From Rhizobium sp. AC27/96 (lineage in GTDB: Bacteria > Pseudomonadota > Alphaproteobacteria > Rhizobiales > Rhizobiaceae): 64,000 nt of DNA. This document shows, one piece after another, positions 52,908 to 61,196 of the stretch. The position numbers and the translations under genes were made by a program. The first letter of the stretch is position 1; the number at the start of each line of letters is the position of its first letter. The stretch lies in NCBI RefSeq assembly GCF_001692325.1, contig NZ_LXKN01000026.1, positions 1 to 64,000 on the forward strand. The letters are read 5' to 3'. The notes beneath the pieces were generated by a model. It worked only from the letters and a program-made list of their open reading frames with translations, did not search any database and was not told the DNA's origin.

Positions 52908-54548
52908 TCAGCCCCGCTTCAACTGGTCAACGATGGCGTCACTGGCCTTCATGGCCAAAGCCGCCATGGTGATGGTGCTGTTGCCGCATCCTCCCGTCGT
53001 CATTGCCGCGCCCCCGGGTAAGAAAAGGTTTGGATGATCATGCGCGCGACAGTCGACATCTACGACGGAGTCTGTGGGATCGGTCCCCATGATGCAGCTC
53101 CCCATCATGTGGTCGCTGTTGGTGAAGGTCGTGGCGATGGTGCTTTCGACGGCGCCAAGCTCCGCGATCAGTTTCTTCAGCAGCGGCAAGGTATATTCCT
53201 GATGGCTGCGGCGGACATAGTCGCCGACATCGTAATAGATGTTCGGCTTGCTGAGGCCGAGCCAGTCCTTCTTGTCAGACAAGGTTAGACGGTTATTGGC
53301 ATCCGGCAGGATCTCGTGCTCGATCGTCAGTCGCGCCGTGCAGGCCGAGAGCCTGCGAATCTCGGCGTCCAGCGCCTTGCCGACCAGGCCCTTGGCGAGT
53401 GCTGCCTGTCCGCCGATGGCGCTGAGAGCGGCATTCTCGCAGCGAAGCATGGCGCCGGCGTGTTCGCTTCGGAATGCGCCTTGCCCCGTCATCATGATGC
53501 TGCTGCCCTGCACCGGGCCGACGCCCGTCCACATCGGTTCTGCGAGCAGCATCTGCGCGCTGATCTTGGGCTGATCCATCAGATTGCGCCCAACCTGATC
53601 CGAATGGTTGGCAACGCCATTCGGATTGCGCTCGTCCTTGGACATCAGGAGCAGTTTCGGCGTCTCTATGGCATTGCAGGCAATGGCAAAAAGCCGGCCG
53701 ACGACCCTTTGCGTTTCCTTGTTGGGATTTAAGAAATGGACCGCCTGGATGTTCTGCTTCGCATCCGTTTCCACCCTGTAGACGACGGCATTGGCAAGAA
53801 TCTTGCCGCCCTTCGATTCGATCCGTGGCAGCGCCGATGCGGCATCATATTTCGCCGAGATCGGACAGACCGGGAAGCAATTGTTGTTGCCGCAACAGGG
53901 CGGTCGCCCATCGTAGGACACGCCGCTATTGCGGGCTTGAGGCGCGGGAAGATTGGTGATGCCGACGCGTGCGGCAGCATCTGTAAACCGCTGCTCGCCT
54001 GGGCCTAAGGGAATGCGTCCCATCGGATAGGGCCTGGAGCGCGGCAATGGCGGCCATTGCAGCTCGACCTCGGACGGACCGCACACACCCAACGCATATT
54101 CGGCCCGGGTGTAATATGGCTCAAGCGTGTTGTAATCAAATGCCCAGTCCCGGCCGACGCCGTAAAGGCTCTTCAGCCGCATGTCATCGGGATGCAGCCG
54201 CCAACAGATGCCTGCCCAATGCCACGTAGCGCCGCCGGCGTAACGCACATAACCCTGGCGGTATGCACGCCCATTCGGGCCCTCCAGCTGCAGATAGTCG
54301 GTCGTGGCGTCCGGCAGTTCCGATTCGATATGCGGTGCCCAAGGCTTAGCCGGATAAGGTGCATTCCAGTTCTGCTTGAACCGGGGCGGTACGTTGCGGT
54401 AATTCTCAACGATCTGCCAGCGTTCTACGCGCGGGCCGGCTTCCAGCATAAGAACGGACAAGCCTGCATCCAGCGCTTGCTCGGCGACGATGCAGCCGAT
54501 GACGCCTGTCCCGACAACGATAACATCGGCACTGTAGTCGTTTGCCAT
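52908..54548 (-). CDS. GMC-family dehydrogenase flavoprotein subunit (gluconate/sorbitol/glucose type)
   Basis: 546 residues. FAD Rossmann motif DVIVVGTGVIGCIVAEQALDAGLSVLMLEAG at the N-terminus; RYAGGATWHWAGICWRL and the C-terminal SDHMMGSC...DHPNLFLPGGAAM, as in GMC enzymes. A Cys-rich patch PPCCGNNNCFPVCPISAKYD fits the 3Fe-4S-binding site of the FAD-glucose/gluconate dehydrogenase group. It oxidises a sugar, sugar alcohol or aldonate in the periplasm. It has no own signal peptide; the Tat signal of the small subunit at 54693 exports the complex. Substrate cannot be assigned. Confidence 0.93.
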   Translation of the reverse strand: MANDYSADVIVVGTGVIGCIVAEQALDAGLSVLMLEAGPRVERWQIVENYRNVPPRFKQNWNAPYPAKPWAPHIESELPDATTDYLQLEGPNGRAYRQGYVRYAGGATWHWAGICWRLHPDDMRLKSLYGVGRDWAFDYNTLEPYYTRAEYALGVCGPSEVELQWPPLPRSRPYPMGRIPLGPGEQRFTDAAARVGITNLPAPQARNSGVSYDGRPPCCGNNNCFPVCPISAKYDAASALPRIESKGGKILANAVVYRVETDAKQNIQAVHFLNPNKETQRVVGRLFAIACNAIETPKLLLMSKDERNPNGVANHSDQVGRNLMDQPKISAQMLLAEPMWTGVGPVQGSSIMMTGQGAFRSEHAGAMLRCENAALSAIGGQAALAKGLVGKALDAEIRRLSACTARLTIEHEILPDANNRLTLSDKKDWLGLSKPNIYYDVGDYVRRSHQEYTLPLLKKLIAELGAVESTIATTFTNSDHMMGSCIMGTDPTDSVVDVDCRAHDHPNLFLPGGAAMTTGGCGNSTITMAALAMKASDAIVDQLKRG

Positions 54549-54692
54549 CTTGCGATTCCATTATCCGAAGACTCGAGTAGGCACGTCAAAAGCCGCTGCG
54601 AGCCGATCCTCTGATGCAATCTTGCTCAGGGCATCTCGCTCGATTCGTTTTAAGCTGCCGGCGACGTGGATTCGCACACCCGGCGGCTCTCG

Positions 54693-55244
54693 TCAGAATG
54701 TCGGCATATTGCCGAGAGGCGGGGCCTCCGCATTCCATCCATTCGGACCGGATATTGCGTAGGTCGGGATTGTCATGACGTCATGGGTCGGCTGATACAT
54801 AAGTGCCGTCTCGAAGGCGAAGACCTCCGCAGTGCTCGAATTTTCCACCACGCCCGTATACCAGGCCGAAATAATGGCCAGGGCGGTATCCTTCAGGTTC
54901 CCTTCCGGAATATCGGCAAAGAATTCCTCGACGACCTTGGCGTTCTTCTGCTTGGCAATCTGGACAATGGCAGAGATATCCCGCTCGATTGTCGGGTATA
55001 TCCGCAACATGGCCGCAGCCATGCGTGCCCCGACCTCGGGATCCAGACGGTGATCGATCAGCAGAGACGATACTTCCATGAAGCTCGTCGAAACCTCCGG
55101 TGCGGCCGTACCCAAAGTCTGGGCTGAAATCTCCGGAGACAACAACACGCCTCCGACGAACAAGGCGCCGCTCACCATCAGTTTCCGACGTGTGAGATTG
55201 AATTCCTCAGGACAGTCATCGCGAGACGGGTCAGTCGTGTCCAT
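54693..55244 (-). CDS. Small (hitch-hiker) subunit of GMC dehydrogenase, Tat signal
   Basis: 183 residues. A twin-arginine signal (NLTRRKLMVSGALFVGGVLLSPEISA) followed by a helical domain (SFMEVSSLLIDHRLDPEVGARMAAAMLRIYPTIERDISAIVQIAK and YTGVVE), ending with YAISGPNGWNAEAPPLG. This is the gamma-type subunit of gluconate/sorbitol/FAD-glucose dehydrogenases, which carries the flavoprotein across the membrane. The start at 55244 follows GAGG with 7 nt spacing. First gene of the operon; 144 bp before the flavoprotein hold no gene. Confidence 0.9.
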   Translation of the reverse strand: MDTTDPSRDDCPEEFNLTRRKLMVSGALFVGGVLLSPEISAQTLGTAAPEVSTSFMEVSSLLIDHRLDPEVGARMAAAMLRIYPTIERDISAIVQIAKQKNAKVVEEFFADIPEGNLKDTALAIISAWYTGVVENSSTAEVFAFETALMYQPTHDVMTIPTYAISGPNGWNAEAPPLGNMPTF

Positions 55245-55407
55245 CAAGATGCCTCGTCAACCGGTTTGCGTCACACTTCAACACAGGCGCAAGTCAGGAA
55301 TGTCACAGAAATCTATGCAGGACGTAGAATAGAGTCAATCTAACATTCGGTGTCGCGAATTTATCGGAGCCATGGCGAGGATGCGTCTGGGCCGGACCCT
55401 CTCAGGC

Positions 55408-56622
55408 CTATGTGGATGATGCAGAATAGGCTCGCGCAATGGGTTCGCTGGCACCGGTCGTCCCATCAGCCGTCTCGAAATCGAAGAATTTCTGGGTGAC
55501 GAGTGCTGCGGCACCCCGTGCCCAGGAATTGTCTTCCCAATCGGGCAATAGAGGTGGCGAGGCAAAGAAGGTGCGGGTCGCCATGCTGGATTTCAGCGGG
55601 CCGAAAAGAGCATCGCCGAATGAAACCGCTTCGCCTCCGACGACGATGACCTCGGGGTCGGTGATGTTGACGAGATTGGCGAGCGCCTTTCCGATTCCAT
55701 TGCCGGCCTCGCTCAAGATCCTGACGGTCTCCGGGTCACCGGCTTTTGCTGCCGCCAGCATATCCGTGAGGTTATGACCGTCGTCACGTTCGGTTGCCTC
55801 ACGCCAGGTGCGCAGCATCGCAGGCTCGGAATAATAGGCCATCAGGCATCCGCGCTTGCCGCATTCGCAAAGCCGGCCACTCTCCTCGTGCAGGGTATGG
55901 CCGAATTTGCCGGCCGCACCGTGGGCGCCCCGATAGAGCTTTCCATCGACGATGAGGGCGCAGCTGATGCCGACGCCGATGGCAAGGACCGCCATGTTGC
56001 GATACTGCCGTCCCGGGCCGAAGAGTTGCTGGGCAATGGCATAGGCGTTGGTGTCGTCTTCGAGCCAGACAGGCACCTTGACCTTTTGCGCCACCATCGA
56101 TGCGAAAGGCACGTTGTTCCATTTGAACCGGAAGCTGCGCACGCAGACGGCCTGGGCGTTGTCGATGACGCCAGGCACGGAAATGCCGACCCCCGCCAGC
56201 CGCGCATGCGGTCGTCCCGCCGCCTCGACGAGCATGGGCACCGCATCAGCCAAAGCCCTGGCCACATTCTCCGGCTCGTTGTCGGTCAAGGTCAGCCGCG
56301 AGGAGGCAAGAGGATTGGTTGCCAGATCGGTGACGACGCATTCCACCGAGCCGACCATCAGCTTGAAGCCGATTGCCAAGCCGTTGGTATAGTTGATCTC
56401 CACGGGTATGGGGCGCCGGCCCGAGAGCCCCGCCACGGCCTTGCCTTCGCTGACATGTCCTTCCTCGATCAGATCGGCGATGACGAAGGTGACGGCGGCG
56501 GGGCTGAGACCCGTAATCGTCGCTATTTCGGCACGGCTTCTCGGCCCCTCCTGCCGCAGGAGATTGAGGATGAGCCGCCGGTTCAGGGCTCGCGACGTGC
56601 TCTGGTCGCCTTTCAGCTTCAC
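55408..56622 (-). CDS. ROK-family transcriptional regulator (NagC/XylR type)
   Basis: 404 residues. N-terminal winged HTH (RALNRRLILNLLRQEGPRSRAEIATITGLSPAAVTFVIADLIEEGHVSEG) and a ROK sugar-kinase-like domain with GVGISVPG and the zinc-binding motif GHTLHEESGRLCECGKRGCLMAYYS. It senses a sugar or sugar phosphate. Divergent from the sugar ABC transporter operon starting at 56898, with an AT-rich palindrome in the shared promoter region. It is the likely local repressor of that operon and of itself. Confidence 0.93.
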   Translation of the reverse strand: MKLKGDQSTSRALNRRLILNLLRQEGPRSRAEIATITGLSPAAVTFVIADLIEEGHVSEGKAVAGLSGRRPIPVEINYTNGLAIGFKLMVGSVECVVTDLATNPLASSRLTLTDNEPENVARALADAVPMLVEAAGRPHARLAGVGISVPGVIDNAQAVCVRSFRFKWNNVPFASMVAQKVKVPVWLEDDTNAYAIAQQLFGPGRQYRNMAVLAIGVGISCALIVDGKLYRGAHGAAGKFGHTLHEESGRLCECGKRGCLMAYYSEPAMLRTWREATERDDGHNLTDMLAAAKAGDPETVRILSEAGNGIGKALANLVNITDPEVIVVGGEAVSFGDALFGPLKSSMATRTFFASPPLLPDWEDNSWARGAAALVTQKFFDFETADGTTGASEPIARAYSASST

Positions 56623-56634
56623 GATTTCTCTTTC

Positions 56635-56651
56635 TTAATTTTGTAAATTAA
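56635..56651. promoter_or_regulatory. AT-rich palindrome, candidate ROK operator
   Basis: TTAATTT (56635-56641), TGT, then AAATTAA (56645-56651): a perfect inverted repeat 13 bp before the ROK start. Operators of ROK regulators such as NagC and Mlc are AT-rich and of this general type. The divergent region continues to 56897 and also contains TTATGCATAA at about 56672. Confidence 0.5.
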
Positions 56652-56897
56652 TTATTGCGTCCGTTTCAGACTTATGCATAACTTCACTCGTCGATCAACA
56701 TCCGGCTCGTGCATAAGCGCGAAGAAGTCAGCGGTAAGACAAGGTTTCTCGAACCCAATGTTCCGGGCAGAGCATATGCGCTGCCGCGGCGGGTTTGTTG
56801 CGACCATGCGTGGAAGGGCAAGAGGGGCGCCCACCACGCTTTCGTCCGGCTGGCTGGCCAAGGGTGCGGACGGACGTTACAACGGGAGGAGTATCAG

Positions 56898-58169
56898 ATG
56901 ACTTTCAATTTGCTTGGAAGGCCGGCGAGCCGGCGTGTCTTCTTGAAGGGTGCAGGGGCGGCTTCTGTCGCAGCACTCACAGGTTTTCCGATGCCGGCAA
57001 TCGCGCAGGCCCAGGACATCAACATCATTTCCGACGAAAACAACGCCGATGCGTTGGCGATCTTGCGCAAGATCGCCGACGATTTCGGTAAGCAGGCCGG
57101 CGTCAAGGTCGTGGTCAACAACATGGACCACGAAGCGCACAAGACGGCGATCCGCAACTATCTGGTCGCCGGCGCACCCGATATCTGCTTCTGGTTTTCA
57201 GGAAACCGCATGCGCGCCTTCGTCAAGCGCGGTCTGTTCGATGATATCTCCGATCTTTTCGCGAAGGAGAAATACAAGGACGTGCTCGGCGCGGCGGCCG
57301 GTTCCGTTACCGTCGACGGCAAGCAATACGGGCTGCCGACGGGCGGCACGCTCTGGGGCATGTTCTATCGCAAGGATGTCTTCAGCCAGCTCGGCACGAC
57401 GGTTCCGGCGAGCTGGGACGATTTCCTCGCCTTCGGCGCCAAATGTAAGGCCGCCAACCTGACGCCGATCGCCATGGGCACCAAGGAGCTGTGGCCGGCC
57501 GCCGGATGGTTCGACCAGATGAACCTGCGCATCAACGGCCTCGACAAGCACATGGCGCTGATGAACGGCGAGATGAGCTATCTCGACCCGGCACTGAAGC
57601 CGGTCTTCGACAATTGGGAAACGCTGATCAAGCAGGATTTCTTCACCCCGAACAACACGTCCTTCGGCTGGCAGGAGGCGGGCGCGCTTCTCTCGCAGAA
57701 GAAGGCCGGCATGATGAATCTCGGCGCTTTCGTTCGCTCCTCCTTCCCGAAGGAGGATCTCGATCAGCTTGCCTTCGCACCTTTCCCGACGATCGATCCG
57801 AAGGTCGGCCGCTTCGAGGAATTCTCGCTGAATTCGGTGCATATTCCCGCCAATGCCAAGAACAAGCAGGGCGCGCGCGAGTTCCTCGCCTATTTCTATC
57901 GCCCGGAAAATCTCGGTCCCTATCTGGAACCGGGCGGCAACGTGCCGCCGCGCAACGACCTGCCGCCGAGCAAGGATCCGCTCGTCAATGCAGCCGTCGA
58001 GGCGCTGAAGACGGTGCAGGGCACGTCGCAATATTACGACCGCGACAGCGACCCTGATATGGCCCAGGCCGGCCTCGTCGGCTTCCAGGAATTCATGGCA
58101 AAGCCCGAGCGGCGTGACGCGATCCTGAAGCGGCTCGAAGGTACGCGCAGGCGTATCTACAAGCTCTAG
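56898..58169 (+). CDS. Sugar ABC transporter substrate-binding protein
   Basis: 423 residues. Tat-like signal (ASRRVFLKGAGAASVAALTGFPMPAIAQA), then the MalE/UgpB-type fold with AGAPDICFWFSGNRMRAFVKRGLFDDISDLF, YGLPTGGTLWGMFYRKDVF and a C-terminal REFLAYFYRPENLGPYLEPGG. Periplasmic receptor for an oligosaccharide or glycoside, probably a beta-galactoside given the GH42 enzyme in the operon. Start at 56898 follows GGGAGGAG. First gene of the operon and expected to be its most abundant product. Confidence 0.93.
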   Translation: MTFNLLGRPASRRVFLKGAGAASVAALTGFPMPAIAQAQDINIISDENNADALAILRKIADDFGKQAGVKVVVNNMDHEAHKTAIRNYLVAGAPDICFWFSGNRMRAFVKRGLFDDISDLFAKEKYKDVLGAAAGSVTVDGKQYGLPTGGTLWGMFYRKDVFSQLGTTVPASWDDFLAFGAKCKAANLTPIAMGTKELWPAAGWFDQMNLRINGLDKHMALMNGEMSYLDPALKPVFDNWETLIKQDFFTPNNTSFGWQEAGALLSQKKAGMMNLGAFVRSSFPKEDLDQLAFAPFPTIDPKVGRFEEFSLNSVHIPANAKNKQGAREFLAYFYRPENLGPYLEPGGNVPPRNDLPPSKDPLVNAAVEALKTVQGTSQYYDRDSDPDMAQAGLVGFQEFMAKPERRDAILKRLEGTRRRIYKL

Positions 58170-58190
58170 TTCTCCTCCCAGAGACCGGGG

Positions 58191-58210
58191 GGCGGGGCTG
58201 CTGCTCCGCC
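58191..58210 (+). other. Intercistronic hairpin after the binding-protein gene
   Basis: GGCGGGGC (58191-58198) pairs with GCTCCGCC (58203-58210), one G-U pair, 4-nt loop. Hairpins in this place commonly protect the binding-protein mRNA from 3' decay, giving more receptor than permease. Confidence 0.5.
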
Positions 58211-58233
58211 TCTCCACACCGAAAGAGGATCAC

Positions 58234-59118
58234 ATGATGACATTCTGGCGCCATCATCGCTGGTGGCTCACTCCGACTTTGCTGATTTTGCCCGCGGCCA
58301 TTCTCTTTTCCGTCGTCATCCTGTGGTCGGCGGTGGAAAGTCTATGGATCAGCCTGCATGATTGGGACGGTTTCAGCCCGATGGTCTGGATCGGCTTCGG
58401 CAATTACGTCGAACTGCTCAACGACCCGCAATTCTACGTCTCGTTGAAGAACAATGTCATCTGGCTGGTCATGTTCATGGCGGCGCCACCCATCGGGCTC
58501 GCAATCGCCTTGCTCGTCAATCAGAAGATCCGCGGCATGCGGCTGATGAAGTCGCTCTTCTTCATTCCGCTGGTTCTGGCCTCGGTCGCCGTCGGCGTTG
58601 TCTTCACCTGGGTCTATACGCCACAACTCGGATTGCTCGCCCTGGTCTTCGGCTTCTTCGGCGCAACCGCACCGGCGGTCCTCTCCGACGAGCATTTCGT
58701 CACCTTCGCGATCGTCATTGCAGCGCTCTGGCCGCAGATCGCCTTCTGCATGGTGCTCTATCTTGCCGGCCTCAACAGTCTCAGCGAGGAGTTGATCGGT
58801 GCCGGGCGGGTCGATGGGGCGAGAGGCTGGAACATGCTGCGCCATATTGTCCTGCCGCAGCTGACGCAGGTCACCTTCATTGCCATTGCGGTCACCGTCG
58901 TCGGCGCGCTCCGATCCTTCGACATGGTCTCGGTCATGACGCAGGGTGGTCCGTTCGGCTCTTCCGAAGTGCTGGCCTACCAGATGTTCGAGCAATCGAT
59001 CTTTTCCTATCGCTTCGGATACGGCGCGGCCATCGCCTCCGTCCTGTTCGTGATCATGGCGGTGTTCATCGTCTGGTACCTCACGCGCATCATTCGCATC
59101 GAAGAAAGAGGGGCCTGA
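58234..59118 (+). CDS. Sugar ABC transporter permease (MalF-like)
   Basis: 294 residues, six hydrophobic spans. The EAA loop that contacts the ATPase reads EELIGAGRVDGARGWNMLRHIVLPQL near residue 190, the usual motif of MalF/UgpA-type permeases. Start ATG 58234 follows GAGG. The stop overlaps the next ATG (TGATG at 59116-59120). Works with the permease at 59118, the ATPase at 60031 and the receptor at 56898. Confidence 0.94.
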   Translation: MMTFWRHHRWWLTPTLLILPAAILFSVVILWSAVESLWISLHDWDGFSPMVWIGFGNYVELLNDPQFYVSLKNNVIWLVMFMAAPPIGLAIALLVNQKIRGMRLMKSLFFIPLVLASVAVGVVFTWVYTPQLGLLALVFGFFGATAPAVLSDEHFVTFAIVIAALWPQIAFCMVLYLAGLNSLSEELIGAGRVDGARGWNMLRHIVLPQLTQVTFIAIAVTVVGALRSFDMVSVMTQGGPFGSSEVLAYQMFEQSIFSYRFGYGAAIASVLFVIMAVFIVWYLTRIIRIEERGA

Positions 59119-59969
59119 TGTATCCGCGCCCGATCCCCGAAGATGCCATCTGGCGTCGCCGCTTCTATTTCATCGCCGTGCTCGCCATTCTGATCCTCTG
59201 GCTATGCCCGCTCTTCGCCATCATCCTGACCTCGTTCCGTTCGACGCAGGACGTGATGGGCGGCAACCTCTGGGGCTGGCCGACGCAATTCGGCCTGGTG
59301 GACAACTACACCTCCGTCTTCACTCAGACGCCGATGGCGCGCTATTTCCTCAATAGCCTGACCATCACCATCCCCGCCGTCGTCGGCGTGCTGACCTTAA
59401 GCACACTCGCTGGTTTCGTGCTGGCGCGCTATCGTTTCCGCGGCAACATGCTGGTCTTCGCCCTGTTCGTCGGCGGCAATTTCCTACCCTATCAGATTAT
59501 GATGATCCCCGTGCGCGATCTGATGGTGCGCATCGGCCTTTACGATACCACGGCGGCGTTGGTCATTTTCCACATCGCCTTCCAGACCGGCTTTGCGACA
59601 CTGTTCATGCGCAACTTCATCGCCGCCCTGCCGGACGAGCTGTTCCAGGCTGCGAGGGCCGAGGGCGCGACGCCCTTCCAGACGCTCATTCATGTGGTCG
59701 TGCCCCTGGTGCGGCCGGCTCTGGCGGCGCTGGCGATCCTGATCTTCACCTTTGTCTGGAACGATTATTTCTGGGCCGTGGTGCTGACAGTCAGCGACAC
59801 GGTAAAGCCGGTCACCGCGGGCCTTGCCAATCTGCGCGGCGAATGGGTTTCCGCCTGGAACCTGATTTCGGCCGGCACGATTGTCGTCGCCGTCCCTCCG
59901 GTCGTGATGTTCTTCCTCATGCAACGGCATTTCATCGCCGGTCTCACCATGGGCGCGGTGAAGGGATGA
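59118..59969 (+). CDS. Sugar ABC transporter permease (MalG-like)
   Basis: 283 residues, six spans. EAA loop DELFQAARAEGATPFQTLIHVVVPLVRPAL. Starts MYPRPIPEDAIWRRRFYF at 59118, overlapping the previous stop by one base; the much longer frame seen upstream is a shadow of the MalF-like gene. Second half of the transport channel. Confidence 0.94.
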   Translation: MYPRPIPEDAIWRRRFYFIAVLAILILWLCPLFAIILTSFRSTQDVMGGNLWGWPTQFGLVDNYTSVFTQTPMARYFLNSLTITIPAVVGVLTLSTLAGFVLARYRFRGNMLVFALFVGGNFLPYQIMMIPVRDLMVRIGLYDTTAALVIFHIAFQTGFATLFMRNFIAALPDELFQAARAEGATPFQTLIHVVVPLVRPALAALAILIFTFVWNDYFWAVVLTVSDTVKPVTAGLANLRGEWVSAWNLISAGTIVVAVPPVVMFFLMQRHFIAGLTMGAVKG

Positions 59970-60030
59970 GCAGCTTCGTCATCGTCCCAGCCGCCCTTCG
60001 TGCCAATCCCTTCCTTGAGAGCCTTGAAGC

Positions 60031-61176
60031 ATGACCAGTCTCGAACTTCGTCACGTCAACAAGAATTACGGCGCCTATCATGCGCTGCGCGGCATCGATC
60101 TCTCAGTCGAGCAGGGCGAATTCATCGTCATGGTCGGACCATCAGGCTGCGGCAAGTCCACGCTGCTGAAATCGATCGCCGGATTGGAAACGATCTCTTC
60201 CGGCCAGATCATGATCAATGGCCGCGATGTCAGCAACGCGGAGCCCGGCGATCGCGGCATTGCCATGGTGTTCCAGTCCTACGCGCTTTATCCGCACATG
60301 ACGGTTGCCGAGAATATGGGCTTCGGTCTGCGCATGGCGAAGAGGCCGAAGGCCGAGATCGATCAGGCGGTGGCACGCGCCGCCAAGATCCTCAGGATCA
60401 CTGACCAGCTCGACAAGCGACCGAAGCAGCTTTCCGGCGGTCAGCGCCAGCGCGTTGCGATCGGCCGTGCCATCACTCGCTCCCCGGATGTCTTCCTCTT
60501 CGACGAGCCGCTGTCCAATCTGGATGCGGCACTTCGCACGCAGATGCGCGTCGAATTGAGCGGCCTGCACGCCGAACTCGGCGCGACCATGGTCTATGTG
60601 ACGCATGACCAGATCGAAGCCATGACCATGGCGAGCCGCATCGTCGTTCTCAATCGCGGTATTATCGAGCAGGTCGGCTCACCGCTCGAACTCTACCGCA
60701 ATCCGGTCAATCTCTTCGTCGCCGGCTTCCTTGGCGCGCCGCGGATGAACTTCTTCCCCGTTATGATCGACCAGGTCTCCGGAAACTCGGCTACGGTTTC
60801 CGCTCCGGGTCTGGCGCCCGTCGCTGTCGAATTGGCGGCCGGCTTCTCGGTCGATAAGGGTGCGAGGCTGACGCTCGGCATCCGGCCGGAAAGCATCGCG
60901 GTTGCCGATACCCCATCGGCCGGTGCGGCGATTGCCGGCCGTGTGCGCCTCGTCGAGCATCTGGGCCGCGAGACCATTCTTTATGTCGATGCCGGCGAGC
61001 TGCAATGCGTCAGCTCTGAAAGCGGCACCGGCAACATCACAGTGCAGGTCGGCCATGTCGCCGGCATCAATGCCGATGCGCCGGTCAGCCTCAGCATCGA
61101 TCCGCGCGAGATCTATCTGTTTTCCACCCAGGACGAGCGGACCATCACGGTTCGCAAGCCAATACTCGACAAATAA
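60031..61176 (+). CDS. Sugar ABC transporter ATPase (UgpC/MalK family)
   Basis: 381 residues. Walker A GPSGCGKST, signature LSGGQRQRVAIGRAI, Walker B VFLFDEPLSNLD, switch His in YVTHDQIEAMT, then the C-terminal TOBE/regulatory domain (LTLGIRPESIAV). Drives the permeases encoded just upstream. MalK-type ATPases of rhizobia are sometimes shared between several sugar importers. Confidence 0.95.
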   Translation: MTSLELRHVNKNYGAYHALRGIDLSVEQGEFIVMVGPSGCGKSTLLKSIAGLETISSGQIMINGRDVSNAEPGDRGIAMVFQSYALYPHMTVAENMGFGLRMAKRPKAEIDQAVARAAKILRITDQLDKRPKQLSGGQRQRVAIGRAITRSPDVFLFDEPLSNLDAALRTQMRVELSGLHAELGATMVYVTHDQIEAMTMASRIVVLNRGIIEQVGSPLELYRNPVNLFVAGFLGAPRMNFFPVMIDQVSGNSATVSAPGLAPVAVELAAGFSVDKGARLTLGIRPESIAVADTPSAGAAIAGRVRLVEHLGRETILYVDAGELQCVSSESGTGNITVQVGHVAGINADAPVSLSIDPREIYLFSTQDERTITVRKPILDK

Positions 61177-61196
61177 CAGTTCAGGAGCCTGATACC

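Noticed and set aside
58362..59969. 535-codon frame covering both permease genes
   Set aside because: Its first half is a shadow of the MalF-like gene. The MalG-like permease starts at 59118 with a TGATG overlap.
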